Shown here: positions 36,201 through 48,452 of the stretch, one piece after another
Layout: each line of letters begins with the position of its first letter
Numbering within the stretch: position 1 is the stretch's first letter
Source of the DNA: Nemopilema nomurai
Lineage: Eukaryota; Cnidaria; Scyphozoa; Rhizostomeae; Rhizostomatidae
Assembly (NCBI GenBank): GCA_003864495.1
Contig: ML133476.1
Span: 136,802 to 200,801, forward strand
Length of the DNA: 64,000 bases
Reading direction: 5' to 3'
Notes under the pieces: generated by a model
What the model saw: the letters and a program-made list of their open reading frames with translations, nothing else
Told to the model about the DNA's origin: nothing
Databases searched by the model: none
Made by a program: the position numbers and the translations under genes

Positions 36201-39200
36201 CAAGAATTTGGAATTTCGATCATATGTAATTTTTCAGCAGAATATTTTCTTCTAAACACCTTTGTTCCACGAGGGTGCAGCATTTACTCAGAGTCCAGAT
36301 TAAAGTTTGCTCCTCATTCCATTTTCGTCAAACTTGGAAGTCTCTTGGATGTATGCCAGAGCCTTCCAAAACATATGCAATTGAATATAGGACTCCCCTT
36401 CTTATCTACACAAACTATCAATCATTCTCAAATCCTTTCTCCAGTTTCCCCATCAGTAAATGCCCCGAAAAATGGATAGACCATCCTCGTTGGTACCAGA
36501 TTCAAGCAAAACCCATTCTCGGCCCACAGCTATGAAGCTGTAAATTTCCCCAACAAGTATAAAGGAAGTTTAATAAAATTTCACATTCAGGCGTGACAGG
36601 AAGAAGTTTTGGAAGATAGATGCCAAATGTTTAATTATTCCTTATCAGTCCAATTGAAACATTGTGGGCGATTACATAATAAAATTTAACGGAACGTGAT
36701 CTGAGGCAACGTGACGTAGCAGCTATGGCTTTGAACGGCGCCAGAGCACGGAACTGGGACAGCCTTCACAGTATAGATAGTCCGCTTTCCTTCCCTATTC
36801 TGCCAAGCAAACTTTCACCGCAAAGCAAAGATTAAGTCAATATAACAATCAGTGCCTTCATCTCCTTCCTTCTCTCCTTCCTTTTTCCCTTTCCTTTTCT
36901 AATGTCCTTCACGATAGTATCAGTAGGCATCGTTGCCCTCGGGTCAGGTCCCTGTTGCTATGTTTTTGGGGTGCAGAATGATTTGCAAGGTGCCGCTTGC
37001 TGCATGAGATTTTGCACAATTTTGAATCACACTCACTGATGAAATTTGAGCTGGTTTTAAAGCAAATCGTTACTAATATGCACACTGACATCAACAGAAT
37101 GCTAGTTGCTCAAATACATGTCAAGTTGTTGAATGTAAAACGTTGGCAGATTTGCAAGGTTGCTCAGTCTTGCATCATTGTTTTCAGTTGAGAACTCAAG
37201 CCATTGTGACTTCATGATGCTGCGCAATATGTTGATCAGGTAAGAGACTCTTTCGCCACATCTATCAAGACCGACTGCCAACCAACCTACTCTGCAGGAA
37301 CGCATCACCCACAGTCCACTGTGGTGATTAATTTGCCTGTCGAGGGGTGCTGCGTGGTTGTGCAAGGAAGCACCCGATTCTAGCGAAGTAATGTGAAGAG
37401 CATTTTGTTCAAATCATTGTTTTATGATTTAGCATTATGTTTTAGGATAAAATGTCAAAATTCATTTTAACAGTGCAGACGACTAGTGTAGACCAATCGT
37501 TGATGGGATAATGCGTAATAATTGTTACATATTACTAACAGCGCCCACTAACTAATGCACCATATGGTAGACGTATACAATAAACAATTGGGACATTACA
37601 CTAGAATAGGGCAAGGAGGGAGTCTCTTGCAAGTTGAATGCATTTGCTTAATAAACAGCACTTTCCATCTCGTGCCGCTAGTCAAGTCGTTGGATCTTCA
37701 GCAGTAATATGCATCGTAATTAAATCCAGTACACTTTCCCCAACAACTTGTTCGTCCCCCAAATTTGAAGCTATACATTTAAATGTCCTGCAATCCAAAA
37801 CGCATCCACTCTATAGAAGGATATCGGAAATAATGTTTGTAGCAATTGAAGGTAATTGAGGTATCAAATCATAGTTTGGTATAGTGCTAGTACGACATCA
37901 CAGCGGTTCAATTTATTGTTATGGCTAAGCTATGCTGATTATACTGCCCTCTAAATGCCAAGCATAGCAAAGCAGCAGGGCCACAAACTGTAGTTACAAC
38001 CAAAGTCTAACTGTATTCTACACGTGATAATACTAAGAAAAGATAGGGGGGAGATCGCTACTAGAACAGGCCAGAGAGTTTTGTTCAAATTTAATAATGT
38101 TTGTATTTTTCTATGTATTGATGATGCTATCACGTGCTCCATCTTGGATTACTCTTTTCAAACAATAGTATTAGTATGCCGCGATTAATTGACCCGACAC
38201 ATAATCATCATAATTTCACAAAGTAGCAGTTAGTCTCTGGAATTTGTAAGATATTATGAATAAAGTATGCGTGGCACAAGATTTGTTGGCGTGAATTGCA
38301 TGCTCGAATCTCGTTCTTGATTCGTTTTTGCATGATTTCAGAAAAATAGACTCACGTTTGCTTTCCCTGTTGCCGTGGAGAGCAAGAGGATTATAGCTGG
38401 ACTTAAAAGTCTGCTACGAAACCTCAAAAGTGTTGGCGACGGGGGTCCCTTGATCTTATAGAGTATGGCACCAATAGACCATTTCTTTTTTGTGTCTAGA
38501 GGACTCTTGATTAAAAAGTGTCATGTGGCAGAACGTTATTGTATGTGGAATTAAGCTGACGTAGCATATGTTATGGTTCGTGGACCTTCTAAACACCGTA
38601 TAACGGCAAAGAGTTCGTCATTTTGGAAAAGAGATCTTATTATTTGTAGGCCAGGGCTTGCGCGTCATCTCTCGGTTTGCCCCACTCCCTATTGCATTTC
38701 ATCTCCGAAACCGTTTCTCCCTCCGAAACTCGATTTTGTGTCTCGGGATCCTTTCGTTTTCAAAAACATACTTGTACACTAATGAGGCATTTTTTCTTGC
38801 CGTCTATATTCTAACTATCTCACGTATTGATCTAAGTTGATAACATCTGCAGGTTTGCTAAGAAAGTGGGCTCAATTAAGCGATTCACCTCTGCACCTTG
38901 AATGTGATGAGCTGCATCTTAAATTTGCCAAAATTGTCAACATGAATAGTTTGTTACGATTTTGTCGTTCTAGGACACATATGCAGGATCTGAAAGACGT
39001 TACAAATGACATTCACTATGAAAACTTCCGTGCACAGAAGCTAGCTGGAGGGAATTTCAACCCCGCAAAAATGATCAAAGTCGACGACAGGTAAGATTTC
39101 TGTCCTAATTTTTGTTTGTATTCGAGAGGAGACACCCTTCTATAAAACTACACAAAAGTAGCATAAGATTTTCAAGTTTCTAAAATACAGTAAAAGGGTG

Positions 39201-41494
39201 AATTTCAAGGATGATAGCAAGCTTAGTTGCACGACACCACTAAGCTAAACCAACTGCTTCCTGTTTCGTGTTTTGCCTAGGCCTGAATCTAGTAGGTCTG
39301 AATGCTTGGGTGAAGTAGATAAATGCCAGTCTAAGCCTGACCCGTGCTTTGCAGGCCTGTCCTCCCACGTCCACGAGACGTTGGATGAATTCCCGGTGAC
39401 AATACTGGGGCGCGCAGACCGCATGTCCAGGGGTGTGGCACTGTACGGAATACACATTTTTTTTATAAGAAACCTAGTACTAGAGCCCCCAAAATTTAAG
39501 AAACTTTAAGAACTAAATCACTATTTCTAAGAAACTCCAAAAAAATAAGATGACTTTCTGAGCCGGAAAGTAATACATACCGGTTGTCTCGGTAACAATA
39601 CGATAATAATCCAACAATTTAAGCACCGGGTATCTCGATAAAAGTACCCCTGTTTCCATAAGAATAGTGAACAAGAGATACGATATCAAATCTTACTGTT
39701 GTGTTATAAACTTTAATACAATTATTATGCAAGGGAAGGCGCACAATTTGATGTTTATCTAAAAATAAGAAACTTTTATTACTAGAAACTAGTGAAAAAT
39801 TAAGAAACTTTTAATACTAGGAACCAAGCTAGGTTTCATATAAACGAAAAAAAGGTGCAGTGCTGACGACGAATAATACACCCAAACAGCATCATGCCCT
39901 ATCTACCGGGCACGTTCAACTTACCTTCTTTTCCAATCCAATGATTTACAAATCATGTTTCTTACAAGCCTTAGGTTAATTTGCCTATTGTGGGTAATCT
40001 TTTTCTATAGTTTCAGAAAGAGCATGTTTCTATGATTGCCGAAAATCCAGCACGAAGCATGATTTTTAATTCTGTGTGCCGCGCTTGCTTTGTACACTTT
40101 TAAGAGTCGAAGTGCGTCTAGAACCTGACAATGCAACGCAAAATACTGCCATTGGCGAGATGCCTAATAAGGCTATCGACCAATATAAAACTAACAAATG
40201 ACTACTATAAAGATTATGAATAACCAATGAAGGATTATAGTAATACGGCTAGCCAGAAATGCAACGAGGCAATTCATTCCAACCACAGCACGCCCATCTA
40301 AACTCGATCCTGGATTTATTATTTTTACCTTATTCATTTCATTGTAAAACGATTGAAAACTTCTCCGTTGGTTTTATGTCAAGTTTGTGAAGCATGTTGC
40401 TAAATTAAACAGCCCCATTTTTTGCTAATTTTTTTGAAGAGCTTTACCGCATGCTGAATGTATCACTTTCGTCTTCTGACATTGTAAATACCGTACTTGC
40501 GTATTGTATATATCACTGTTGTTTCGCTTATTGTGAAACAAAAAAAATGTCTCTTCCAAAACAATTTCAATAAACAAGCGGGCCAGTTGGTCTTGATGAA
40601 TCAGATTGATAGAAGCTTGTTGCCCCAGCTCTACTGAGATTATTGAATAGTTCTATTGTACGAAGCTTTCAAAAGAAAAGGCAGCTTTCTTCGAAGTAGG
40701 GCTCTCTTGGTGAACGATTTATCCGATTTGTTTTAGGAGAAAGCGCCAGAGTGGCCTCCACGACGAGAGAGATGTCCTGCTCATGAAAAAGGAAGCAGAG
40801 GTGAGTCAGCTTTCAGATTTCTGTTTCCTTGTAGGAGTAAGGCCAATTGAAATCATTTCATGTCTGTTGGCTAGGGAGTAAACTCCTGGTGGCGATGGCT
40901 GTGAAAGGCGACCGCCCCCTCAGGTTTGTACGGATCTCCGCCAATGGGTTTGGGCTGTGCGAAGTCATTTGTCCTTCTTCTGGGTTGAGATTTTATCAGT
41001 ATTTCTACTGGAGATATTTTCTCTAAGGAGATGTATTGCACTGAAAGGGGTTTGAACCAGTGCCCCTATGTCTAGTTCCAACCCAAAATCTCGTCTCGAT
41101 TTCACCATAGGTGCAGATGGAGGCATAATATTCATAGCTGCTTATTTTCGCCGTCATTTCATTTTTCTGTTGTGCTGTTGTTTCTTACTTTGGTTGAATT
41201 CTACAAAAATGCTATTTACCTAGTTCGAAGGTAACCGTCACGTAAGAAACGTATTCTGCGACCCGGGAATGTGAAATGGTGTCGAAGGACGCGAATTAGA
41301 ATAGGCTAAGTAGCCGCTCTGGGAGTAGCAAGTTGAATTTATTCACACATTTCTTTTGTTTTCCTTTGATCGGTGTAACACCTTCATCTGATATCAGAGG
41401 CGACAAGTAACGTACGATTTTTTTCTGGCAGCTGCGGGAAATGCAAGAAATGCTGGCTAGAATGCAGAGGGAAATGATGCAGCAAAGTAACTAG
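27288..41494 (+). CDS. SEPTIN2: Septin, SEPT2 group, complete
   Basis: Filament-forming GTPase of the cell cortex and cytokinetic ring. Coding exons: 27288-27291, 27690-27721, 31754-31847, 32572-32658, 33206-33329, 34433-34567, 35098-35215, 35837-36038, 37188-37239, 38974-39090, 40737-40800, 41432-41494. The total is 1092 nt, 363 residues. The start reads [20 protein letters not shown]. The P-loop GESGLGKS is at 44-51, Thr78 (the hydrolysis Thr of SEPT2) is present, VVDTPGFGD is at 99-107, AKAD is at 182-185, and the septin unique element follows [11 protein letters not shown] short C-terminal coiled coil ([19 protein letters not shown]) resembles SEPT2 and lacks the long tail of SEPT7. All phases agree. 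Within the group, SEPT1, 2, 4 and 5 cannot be told apart by eye, and an invertebrate gene may be co-orthologous to all. Confidence 0.95.
28351..28631. repeat. 14-bp purine-rich minisatellite in septin intron
   Basis: About 19 degenerate copies of GATTAGAGAGGGGT, often alternating with GATTAGAGGGAGGC, on the plus strand. The G clusters could form unusual structure, but that is inference. Confidence 0.9.
29339..29523. mobile_element. hAT-type MITE, full copy A
   Basis: 185 bp, starting CAGTGACGCATTTACCCATG and ending GTAAATTCGGCCCTG. It is flanked by the perfect 8-bp duplication TGGCGCGG (29331-29338 and 29524-29531). It is the same family as 48262-48452, in the opposite orientation. It lies in a septin intron. 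Confidence 0.9.
33398..33653. mobile_element. Short inverted-repeat element in septin intron
   Basis: Ends TACTCTCAAGT and ACTTGAGAGTA are perfect 11-bp inverted repeats, each continued by an AGGGG block. The interior is rich in G and C runs. If the element is CTCTCAAGT...ACTTGAGAG, it is flanked by TA on both sides, as for Tc1/mariner-type insertion; the class is uncertain. Confidence 0.55.
35584..35655. repeat. (ACTC)n microsatellite in septin intron
   Basis: About 17 near-perfect tetranucleotide units (read as CTCA or ACTC), preceded by degenerate ACTT units from about 35.52 kb. Confidence 0.95.
39457..39853. repeat. Possible AT-rich transposon remnant in septin intron
   Basis: The left edge (T run, then ATAAGAAACCTAGTACTAG) and the right edge (ending in an A run after TAGGTTTCATATAAACG) are imperfect inverted repeats. 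Between them AAGAAACT and TACTAG motifs recur. No target duplication was recognised. Confidence 0.35.
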
Positions 41495-41543
41495 GTAATC
41501 GTGGGTGAAGCACAACAAGAGGTATGTCTGCAATCTCTAACCG

Positions 41544-41569
41544 GTCGCTCGAATAAAACGTCGAGCGAC
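41544..41569 (+). terminator. SEPTIN2: Hairpin enclosing AATAAA after the septin stop
   Basis: GTCGCTCGA (41544-41552) and TCGAGCGAC (41561-41569) are a perfect 9-bp inverted repeat with loop ATAAAACG. The hexamer AATAAA at 41552-41557 lies in the loop and the last stem base. It is 50 bases after the stop codon, so it could be a proximal polyadenylation signal. Confidence 0.55.
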
Positions 41570-42583
41570 GTAGGGGGACTGTGCGCATAGGCCTAAAGTC
41601 AGATTTAAGCGTTGACCATAAACAAGAGTAAATATTGCAGAGGATTTAGAAGGACGGAATTTTCAAGCCTGATTATTGGCTTTGTGTAATAGACTATAGA
41701 TTAGCTTATGTATGTTTTTAAGTAAAGGATAATTAATCTTAGCCATCGTGGTTTAATCGTAGATTTAATGCCAAGCTATTTTTCTTTTCTGTGATTTCTT
41801 TTAGGCAGTATTCTTAAATCTTCTCGATCTATTTATGGTTGTTGCGGAGTATTGTAGATTTGACTGTGTTTTTAGACAAAACTGTTTTCTTTGAATGACT
41901 GGGTTTCTCTTGATCAGATCCCGTAGCATAGAAATCACTGCGATGAACGTGAGAAATGGACGTTTCTTGACATAAAGGCGTCTTATCTGCGGTGGAGTAA
42001 TCCGACTGTACAATCACGTAGCCCTGAGTGTACGCAAATGAGATCTTACTGCATTTGCAGCGTGGGTAGCTTCTTATGCAACGAAAGGGGCAGTTGTCCG
42101 TGTCAAATTCCGACTAAGGACGGACATTCAACTGGCGAGCCTAGTTAGCAATTTCGTTTCTTCGTTGAGGCGTCTTTTTTAGTCGCTCTGCATTTACAAA
42201 CTTTCTCATTCTCTGTCACCTTTCTTTGCCCATTTCCGACCTCAAATTCACAATGCTTCGTCCCATAAAGTGTTCCTACCCTCTTCAAACAACACGGGTC
42301 ATTGTAAGTTTTGATCATGAAATTTAAGCTAAATTATGCTAAATCGGCAAGCGACCACCGAGGTAAAGACCCAAACGTGAACATTTTTGGTGTGGTGTTT
42401 TGGTGGTGCATATTTTGATGAATTTTCCCGCTAGCAGCCTTTATCAATTTGGAGTTTTCAAAGCTACTGAGCATGATGCTGTTCAATCTGGAAATTGTAT
42501 TGTAATAGAAGTTCTAGCTGAGTTTAAGTTTCCGTCACACCTGGTGTTATGTTGCGATATTTGAAGGCCAGCTACTTTCGTTT

Positions 42584-42589
42584 AATAAA
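42584..42589 (+). terminator. SEPTIN2: Candidate distal polyadenylation signal of septin
   Basis: AATAAA about 1.1 kb after the stop, in AT-rich sequence. It may end a longer 3' UTR. Confidence 0.45.
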
Positions 42590-44577
42590 CTTTATGGTTT
42601 CAAAGATTATTAGCTGCTAATTTTACTTTCCACCACAACAATTGCTTATTCTGATGCAAATCGTCTTTTCTCGGAAAACAGACTATTCTGGCAGACCCCA
42701 AGCGGTTCAATTTCAACGTTCCTATGCCAACGTCATCTTCATTAATGACTTCTGGCTTATGAAGAGCTCCCCGTTTCAACGTCTCTCCATTATATCAATT
42801 AGGCCTCTAACTTTGGTGTCCAGGGGGGATTGTTATCATTACCCCCTTTCACTAACGATAGACAATGTTTGCAAATCACAAACCCAAAAACATGTATTTT
42901 TGTTGACGATTGGTATGTATTTATTGGAATATGTCTTCAGAGAATTTGCACAATTTCAAGTCCGTGTTTGGCAGAAGACTGATAAAAAGCGACAAGATTT
43001 GAAAAATTAAACAAGAGACATTTGATTGTGATTTCCGGAAAAGATTTTTGGCATCAGAACGGATCCTATTCTAAGGATCTGAGGATCGTCAGAATGTGTG
43101 TTGGGCAGCAAATACGTTTTGTCTGGCTGTGTTTGACTTTATTTTGATCTACATCATTCAACTCTGGCAGTTCTTATGCGAGAAATTTTATGCGAGGATT
43201 TGAACGTAAGCGTTCTAAAATGCATAATACAAAGTTTGTAGCTGTTAAATGGGTTTGGCCAACGATACTTCGATGACTTGAAATAAAAATATGTCTGTCT
43301 GAGCTGCAGTGGTGTCGAGAATGAAAAATACAGATGTACATTCGTGTACAAAGACTTCTTCAGTATCCTTCAAAATAAGCCACTTTCAACATTTATTAAT
43401 ATTTTGATTCATCTCCTTTTACTGTTTATGAAATACTCCGCTGTTTTTCCTGTTCTTTTCTCATCGAATACCCATGGTCCTCCTAGTATCGTCCTTTCCA
43501 CATTCACAAATTTGAAGTGTCTTTTCACTTTTGGATAAATCTTTCTATGTCATTTGTTTATCCATTTTGGGTATTTGTTATTGAATCAACTTTTCATAAA
43601 AATTGGAAATATGTGAGGGAAGCAGACACTTTGTTTTTAGATGCCAGAATATCTAAATTGCCAAGTAATGGACATTTTTGAAAAGATTTGAAATCTAAAG
43701 AGCAATGCCAACTATTTTCCCAGTCCCCAGCTCGTGACTGCACAGCCGAAAGGCGCTGGCCCGCGCGTCAAACTTTGATCTGTGCTGCGGAGGAGCTCTC
43801 GCGTACTCGTCTGCTACGCAGTTACGTTAAAAAGCGCTGTCCGCTGAAACGACTACCCTTGGTAGCGTGCACGCTGGAAATGTTTGGATTGAACAAATCT
43901 CTTAATGTGCGGTTTGGGAAACCGTTTATTATTGCGGAAGATTGCGTTGACTTTGTGAACACACTTTCAGCAAACAAGACTAGAAGAGAGAGACACTCTA
44001 GCAACACTGCTTGTAGAAACTTCCGCTTCATGAACGTAGGCATCAGCATGGGGGATGTGCAATGAAGGCCCGCATTTAGCGTGATGCTTGGGTGACACTG
44101 GGTGGGCGTTGTTTGCACTGATGATAATGGTTGGCTTGTGACCAATTGGGTGTTGGCACTGTGGGTCCGCCCCCGCGTGGCACATGCCGCAATGCACTCC
44201 CACGTGAATTCCTTTGGCTAACCACACGTTTCTTGCTTACCCAAACACCCTCTTCAAATCCAATTGAGGATATTTTCGTACTGCTGAAAGCGTTGTGTAC
44301 AGATTAGTCAATATTGTGAAAACAAACCACTTACAAAAGATCTTTATTGAGACGATTACTCGTGGATGGAGGGGGAGAGGGTTCGCTTCATGTACAAAAA
44401 GTCAAATGTGTTGGCTTGTTAAGTTCAAGCAATTGTTCGTGCGACCATCCGCCTCAGTAGGGTAAAGTGCCATCACGAAATTGCTTTGAAAACCTGAGTA
44501 TAATTGCAAAACAGAGAGCCTTTCTCTTAAAATAGAGAGAAGCGGTTGAGGAGGGCACCAGGATCTTACTAAGTATG

Positions 44578-44900
44578 TACCGTAAATCCTCGAATTAGCC
44601 CCCTGGGGGCTTATTTATTTTTGATTTTTTGGATGGGGGCTTATTCGAGGGAGGGGGCTCATAAAATTACCTGAAACATTCCACATAAACTTTTCATAAT
44701 ATAAAAAATAATCTAAGTATAAAGTAAAATTTATTAAAATTATTAACAAAAATATAAATTTTCGTGGTAATTCACTAAAATTCCAAAGGCAACCTCAGGA
44801 GTCGAAAATCAACATGTTGTGGAGGGGGGCTTAATGAAAATTTGTAGTTCTAGGATGTGGGCTTATTCAAGGGGGGGGGGCAATTCGATGATTTACGGTA
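44578..44900. mobile_element. DNA transposon with TACCGTAAATC ends
   Basis: The left end TACCGTAAATCCTCGAATTA and the right end (inverse complement TACCGTAAATCATCGAATTG) match over about 26 bp, followed by C/G runs. GGGGGCTTATTCGAGG-like motifs recur inside. If the element is taken as ACCGT...ACGGT, it is flanked by ATGT on both sides (44575-44578 and 44900-44903). Non-autonomous; superfamily not assigned. Confidence 0.8.
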
Positions 44901-47900
44901 TGTGTTCCTTGTTGTACGTATCCTGCCATTCCAGCATCCCATGGGGGACAGTCTACCGCTCACGTTTAAAAGGTGTCCTTGCTTCCCCAAATAGCAAAAG
45001 CAAATAGTCATCACTCACAAACACAGGCACATGAAAGTCCGTTGCAAGCCAAAAGCCGTTGGTCAGATTTAAGCTCTACTGCGGGACTGGGGTCTAAATG
45101 ATGTCATGACAGTTGCTGCAATGATGGCTGCTGAAACTTTCTCATCTTCTTTCGCTCAGTTTAAATCTGCTCCTTGAGAAGGCCCTGCGTTGCTGGGTGT
45201 GTCGTGGCGGAGGAGCCTCAAGTTTCAGTTCATCCGGGCAACTGACTCATCCTCTTCATCCATCTTTTACTGAGGTATAAAGCCTCCGCTACTACTCCAA
45301 GCCCGTTGCAGACAATCTGATACAATGACTCCATTTTGTAACTTTTTTTAGAGTTGAGTCAATTAGCGGAACAGAAGACACTCTTCAGATACTTGCGGTT
45401 GTTTGGATAAGGGGCGGTACCCATGGCCCGAAAAAATGGTCAATTTTGGGCTCCGTGAAGTGCCGTAAAAGGGCCAGTTTTGTCACGTTCACCCTTCGGA
45501 AGCTTTGAAGTTCCGATCAAAGAAATTGACCCTAGTCAATTGTTTTTCCTCTAGCAAATTTGCTTCTCCATACTAGATGTTAGAATTCTTAATTTTGGAC
45601 TTTTCCTTTCCGAACATCATTGTGAATTGATCTCCAAATTCCGTATAATTTGGAAGGTTTTTGGAAGATCTTCATTGTCAAGAGAGATTTAAGTTGTTGC
45701 TGCTGTCTGCAGTTGCTTTATCGCTTTCTTTTGAAATTCATGCACAATTAAACAATTCTTGCTGTTCAGTGACGATAATCAAATTCATAGGTTTGTAAAT
45801 ATTACACCAAAGTTGACATTTAGAGATGAAAAGTATTATCGCTGTGTAACAAAAGAACAGAATGGCAGTGAAATCTCCTTACTGAAGCAACCCCCGGTTA
45901 GACTTGAATAAGGTTCGGGGGAGGATGCTTTTAGAATTCATTGTCTCCAGTTTGTTTTGTCATGTATGGTGATTCCTAAGAAATACTGTCGCATTTTTTG
46001 TATCGATAACATTTTGTGAAACAATTTCAATGTAAAGAACAGGCAACTTCAAAGTCGCTTCGGCCGTGCTGTTCTTTCGTGTGGAGCAAGCCATTAGTCA
46101 TATAGGTAAGTGTTTTAATGTTGTTTTGGGCATTGGCAATTGGTACCCTCACAGAAATGAATTGTGAACTAGTTTTGAAACGATACCAAAGCGAGTTCGC
46201 TTCTGAACGAAAGTTTTTGTTTTGAAAATGCCCTGTCGCATGCATGTCGTTGTTCAAAAGTCTCCAAGCTCTCAAGCTCCTACCGATGAAAAGCAATGTC
46301 ACAGTCCATAACTCAAATCGTATTTAGGCGCATGAAACTGGGAGATCAGGAGCAAGAAAGCTGTTTGAAATCGGTGGAAACTCAACTGCTACTGATTTTA
46401 GTGATGGTTACAGTTTCTTTGACCTAATTCTCGATTGTCAATATTTGCAATTTATAATTTTTTCTGGTATCAGCCAACGGGTCGATTTTGATCTTCTAGC
46501 GACGAAACAAAGGTTTCTGTCCTGAATTCTGCTCTGAAATAGATTCGAATAATTGGCATGATTGGATCAAGGGATCATTTGTTGTCTTTACAATTTACAA
46601 TATATTAGCTACCGTAATGTTTTGTTTTAATTATATTTCGTTTGTATGTCAGCTATGGTATGCTGGATTCAAATTCGAATGAACACTGAATACCTCTTGA
46701 ATTCTCTTCAAAAGCTCCCTTTGAAAATTTGCCTACATAGTACAACAAAATATGATAACTAAACAGTGGGATACCCTTGATAACAACCAATCACATGCAG
46801 TTGCATGTCAATCACAACGCAAAACGACCATCACAACAGCAACATAGGGGCATGATTGATACGGCACGCTTGGGTACGCAACGGGTCGAACGCCTCTCGT
46901 AATTATTGCGAATTTTCAAGGCTGTATAAGGGTCGGAGCAATAGAAAATAAACTATTGTCCAAAAGACTTTTACTTTTCTAGGTAATAACACCTTTAACA
47001 TTTTTTTCAAAACGGCAAAAGTCATTTCCCTTCTGCATTGCTAGATTCATGTGTCGTTTTGATAACTGACTACCAACTAATCCTTCGGTGTTTGCGGGAC
47101 CCAAAAGCTTCTCATTTCCGATAGTCATTTCTAAAAGTGATTGACTATGAAACAAGTTAATTCGATAATCAAACATAAGGAACTAGCATTTATTAATTCT
47201 TTCCAATAGCGTTCGAAGCGAATGAAAACAACTGCAGAGTTAGACAGATACAACGTCTCCATAGAAATAGGCAGGACCGTCAGTTGATTGATTGCCACCC
47301 CCTCTTAACTACGCCCGAATGTGGTCAAAGTCGATCCCGAAAAGGAACTACCATCATCTTGATTTTACAAAGATTAATAAAAAGGCAACAGAATAAACAA
47401 TAGAGCAAACAAAAGTACAAACATTGGGACAAACAGTAGATTAATTCGAAGCAGGATGGTGTTGTAATGCGATGTATGTAATGCTTGCACAGAAGGGAAG
47501 AGGGAGTTGTCTACTAGCCATGGGCCCTTATGCGCGGGCTTAAATTTAGCTCCATTCTTCGACCACTCCCAATTTGCGTGTATCCTTATGACAGGAATAA
47601 GCAGAATTAATTTTTTTGGGCGTTACAATGTTTGAACAGGTGAGCAATCGCAAAGAAGTTCATCTATTTTTTCTAGTTTCAATAGAATTTTAAAATGCTT
47701 TGGAAGTGTTATTGGTTAGATTTTAAACAAACTAGTTAAGACACAAGCATGCTTAGTGTCTGCAGAAACCTTTTCGCCTATTTTGGCAACAGGCTGTTTT
47801 GGCAAGGAACAAATTTGTTTCTAAATGATCTGACATGCATGAAGACCAAGGCCTTGCTGTCGCCTAATTTTTTGCTTATACGAGGATCGAAAATGGGCAA

Positions 47901-48261
47901 GCCGAATTCTTCTTTAGAGACTTGAATCGGGTTTGGATTGCATTCGGTATTTGTGAAACTTAATCATGTTCCAACGAGACCTCATACTCAATCCACTGGC
48001 CTAATCTATCAATATACATCGGTTAATTGTATATGCAAACCGTTAAATATGAAGCATTGCATTGAACAATGAGGAGTGGTTGCGGCCCAGACTTGAGAAG
48101 CTTTGCTCTGTTGCTGTCGAAAGGAGCTGAGGGTCGCACAAGGCCCGTGCAACGTGAATTTGGTGGCATTCGTCCTCTGTTGTTTGGCACACATCAAAAG
48201 AAGGGTAGCAATCTACTCAGAAGTATTCGAGATAATTTTATCATTGCATAAGGGATCCATC

Positions 48262-48452
48262 CAGGGCCGCATTTACGATTGTCGGTGTCTTGGGCCTAAA
48301 GTTGGTGGGGCCCCCTAAAATATGCCAAAGTAGTTCGTGCAACGCTACTCAATTCACCAACATCATTTTGTAAACGTTAAACAAATTTTGCTTGGGGCTC
48401 CTTGAAAATAGGAACCTTGGGCATAGTAGGCCCATGGGTAAGTGGGTCACTG
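48262..48452. mobile_element. hAT-type MITE, full copy B
   Basis: 191 bp, starting CAGGGCCGCATTTACG and ending GGTAAGTGGGTCACTG. It is flanked by the perfect 8-bp duplication GATCCATC (48254-48261 and 48453-48460). It aligns end to end with the reverse complement of the copy at 29339-29523. Confidence 0.9.

Noticed and set aside
40900..41100. tRNA-like B box (GGTTCAAACCCC on the minus strand) as a tRNA or SINE
   Set aside because: No matching A box, no cloverleaf arms and no poly-A tail were found.
43688..44227. Overlapping 80-125-codon frames on both strands near 44 kb
   Set aside because: A locally GC-rich area keeps several frames open. No motif, no splice partners and no neighbour support.
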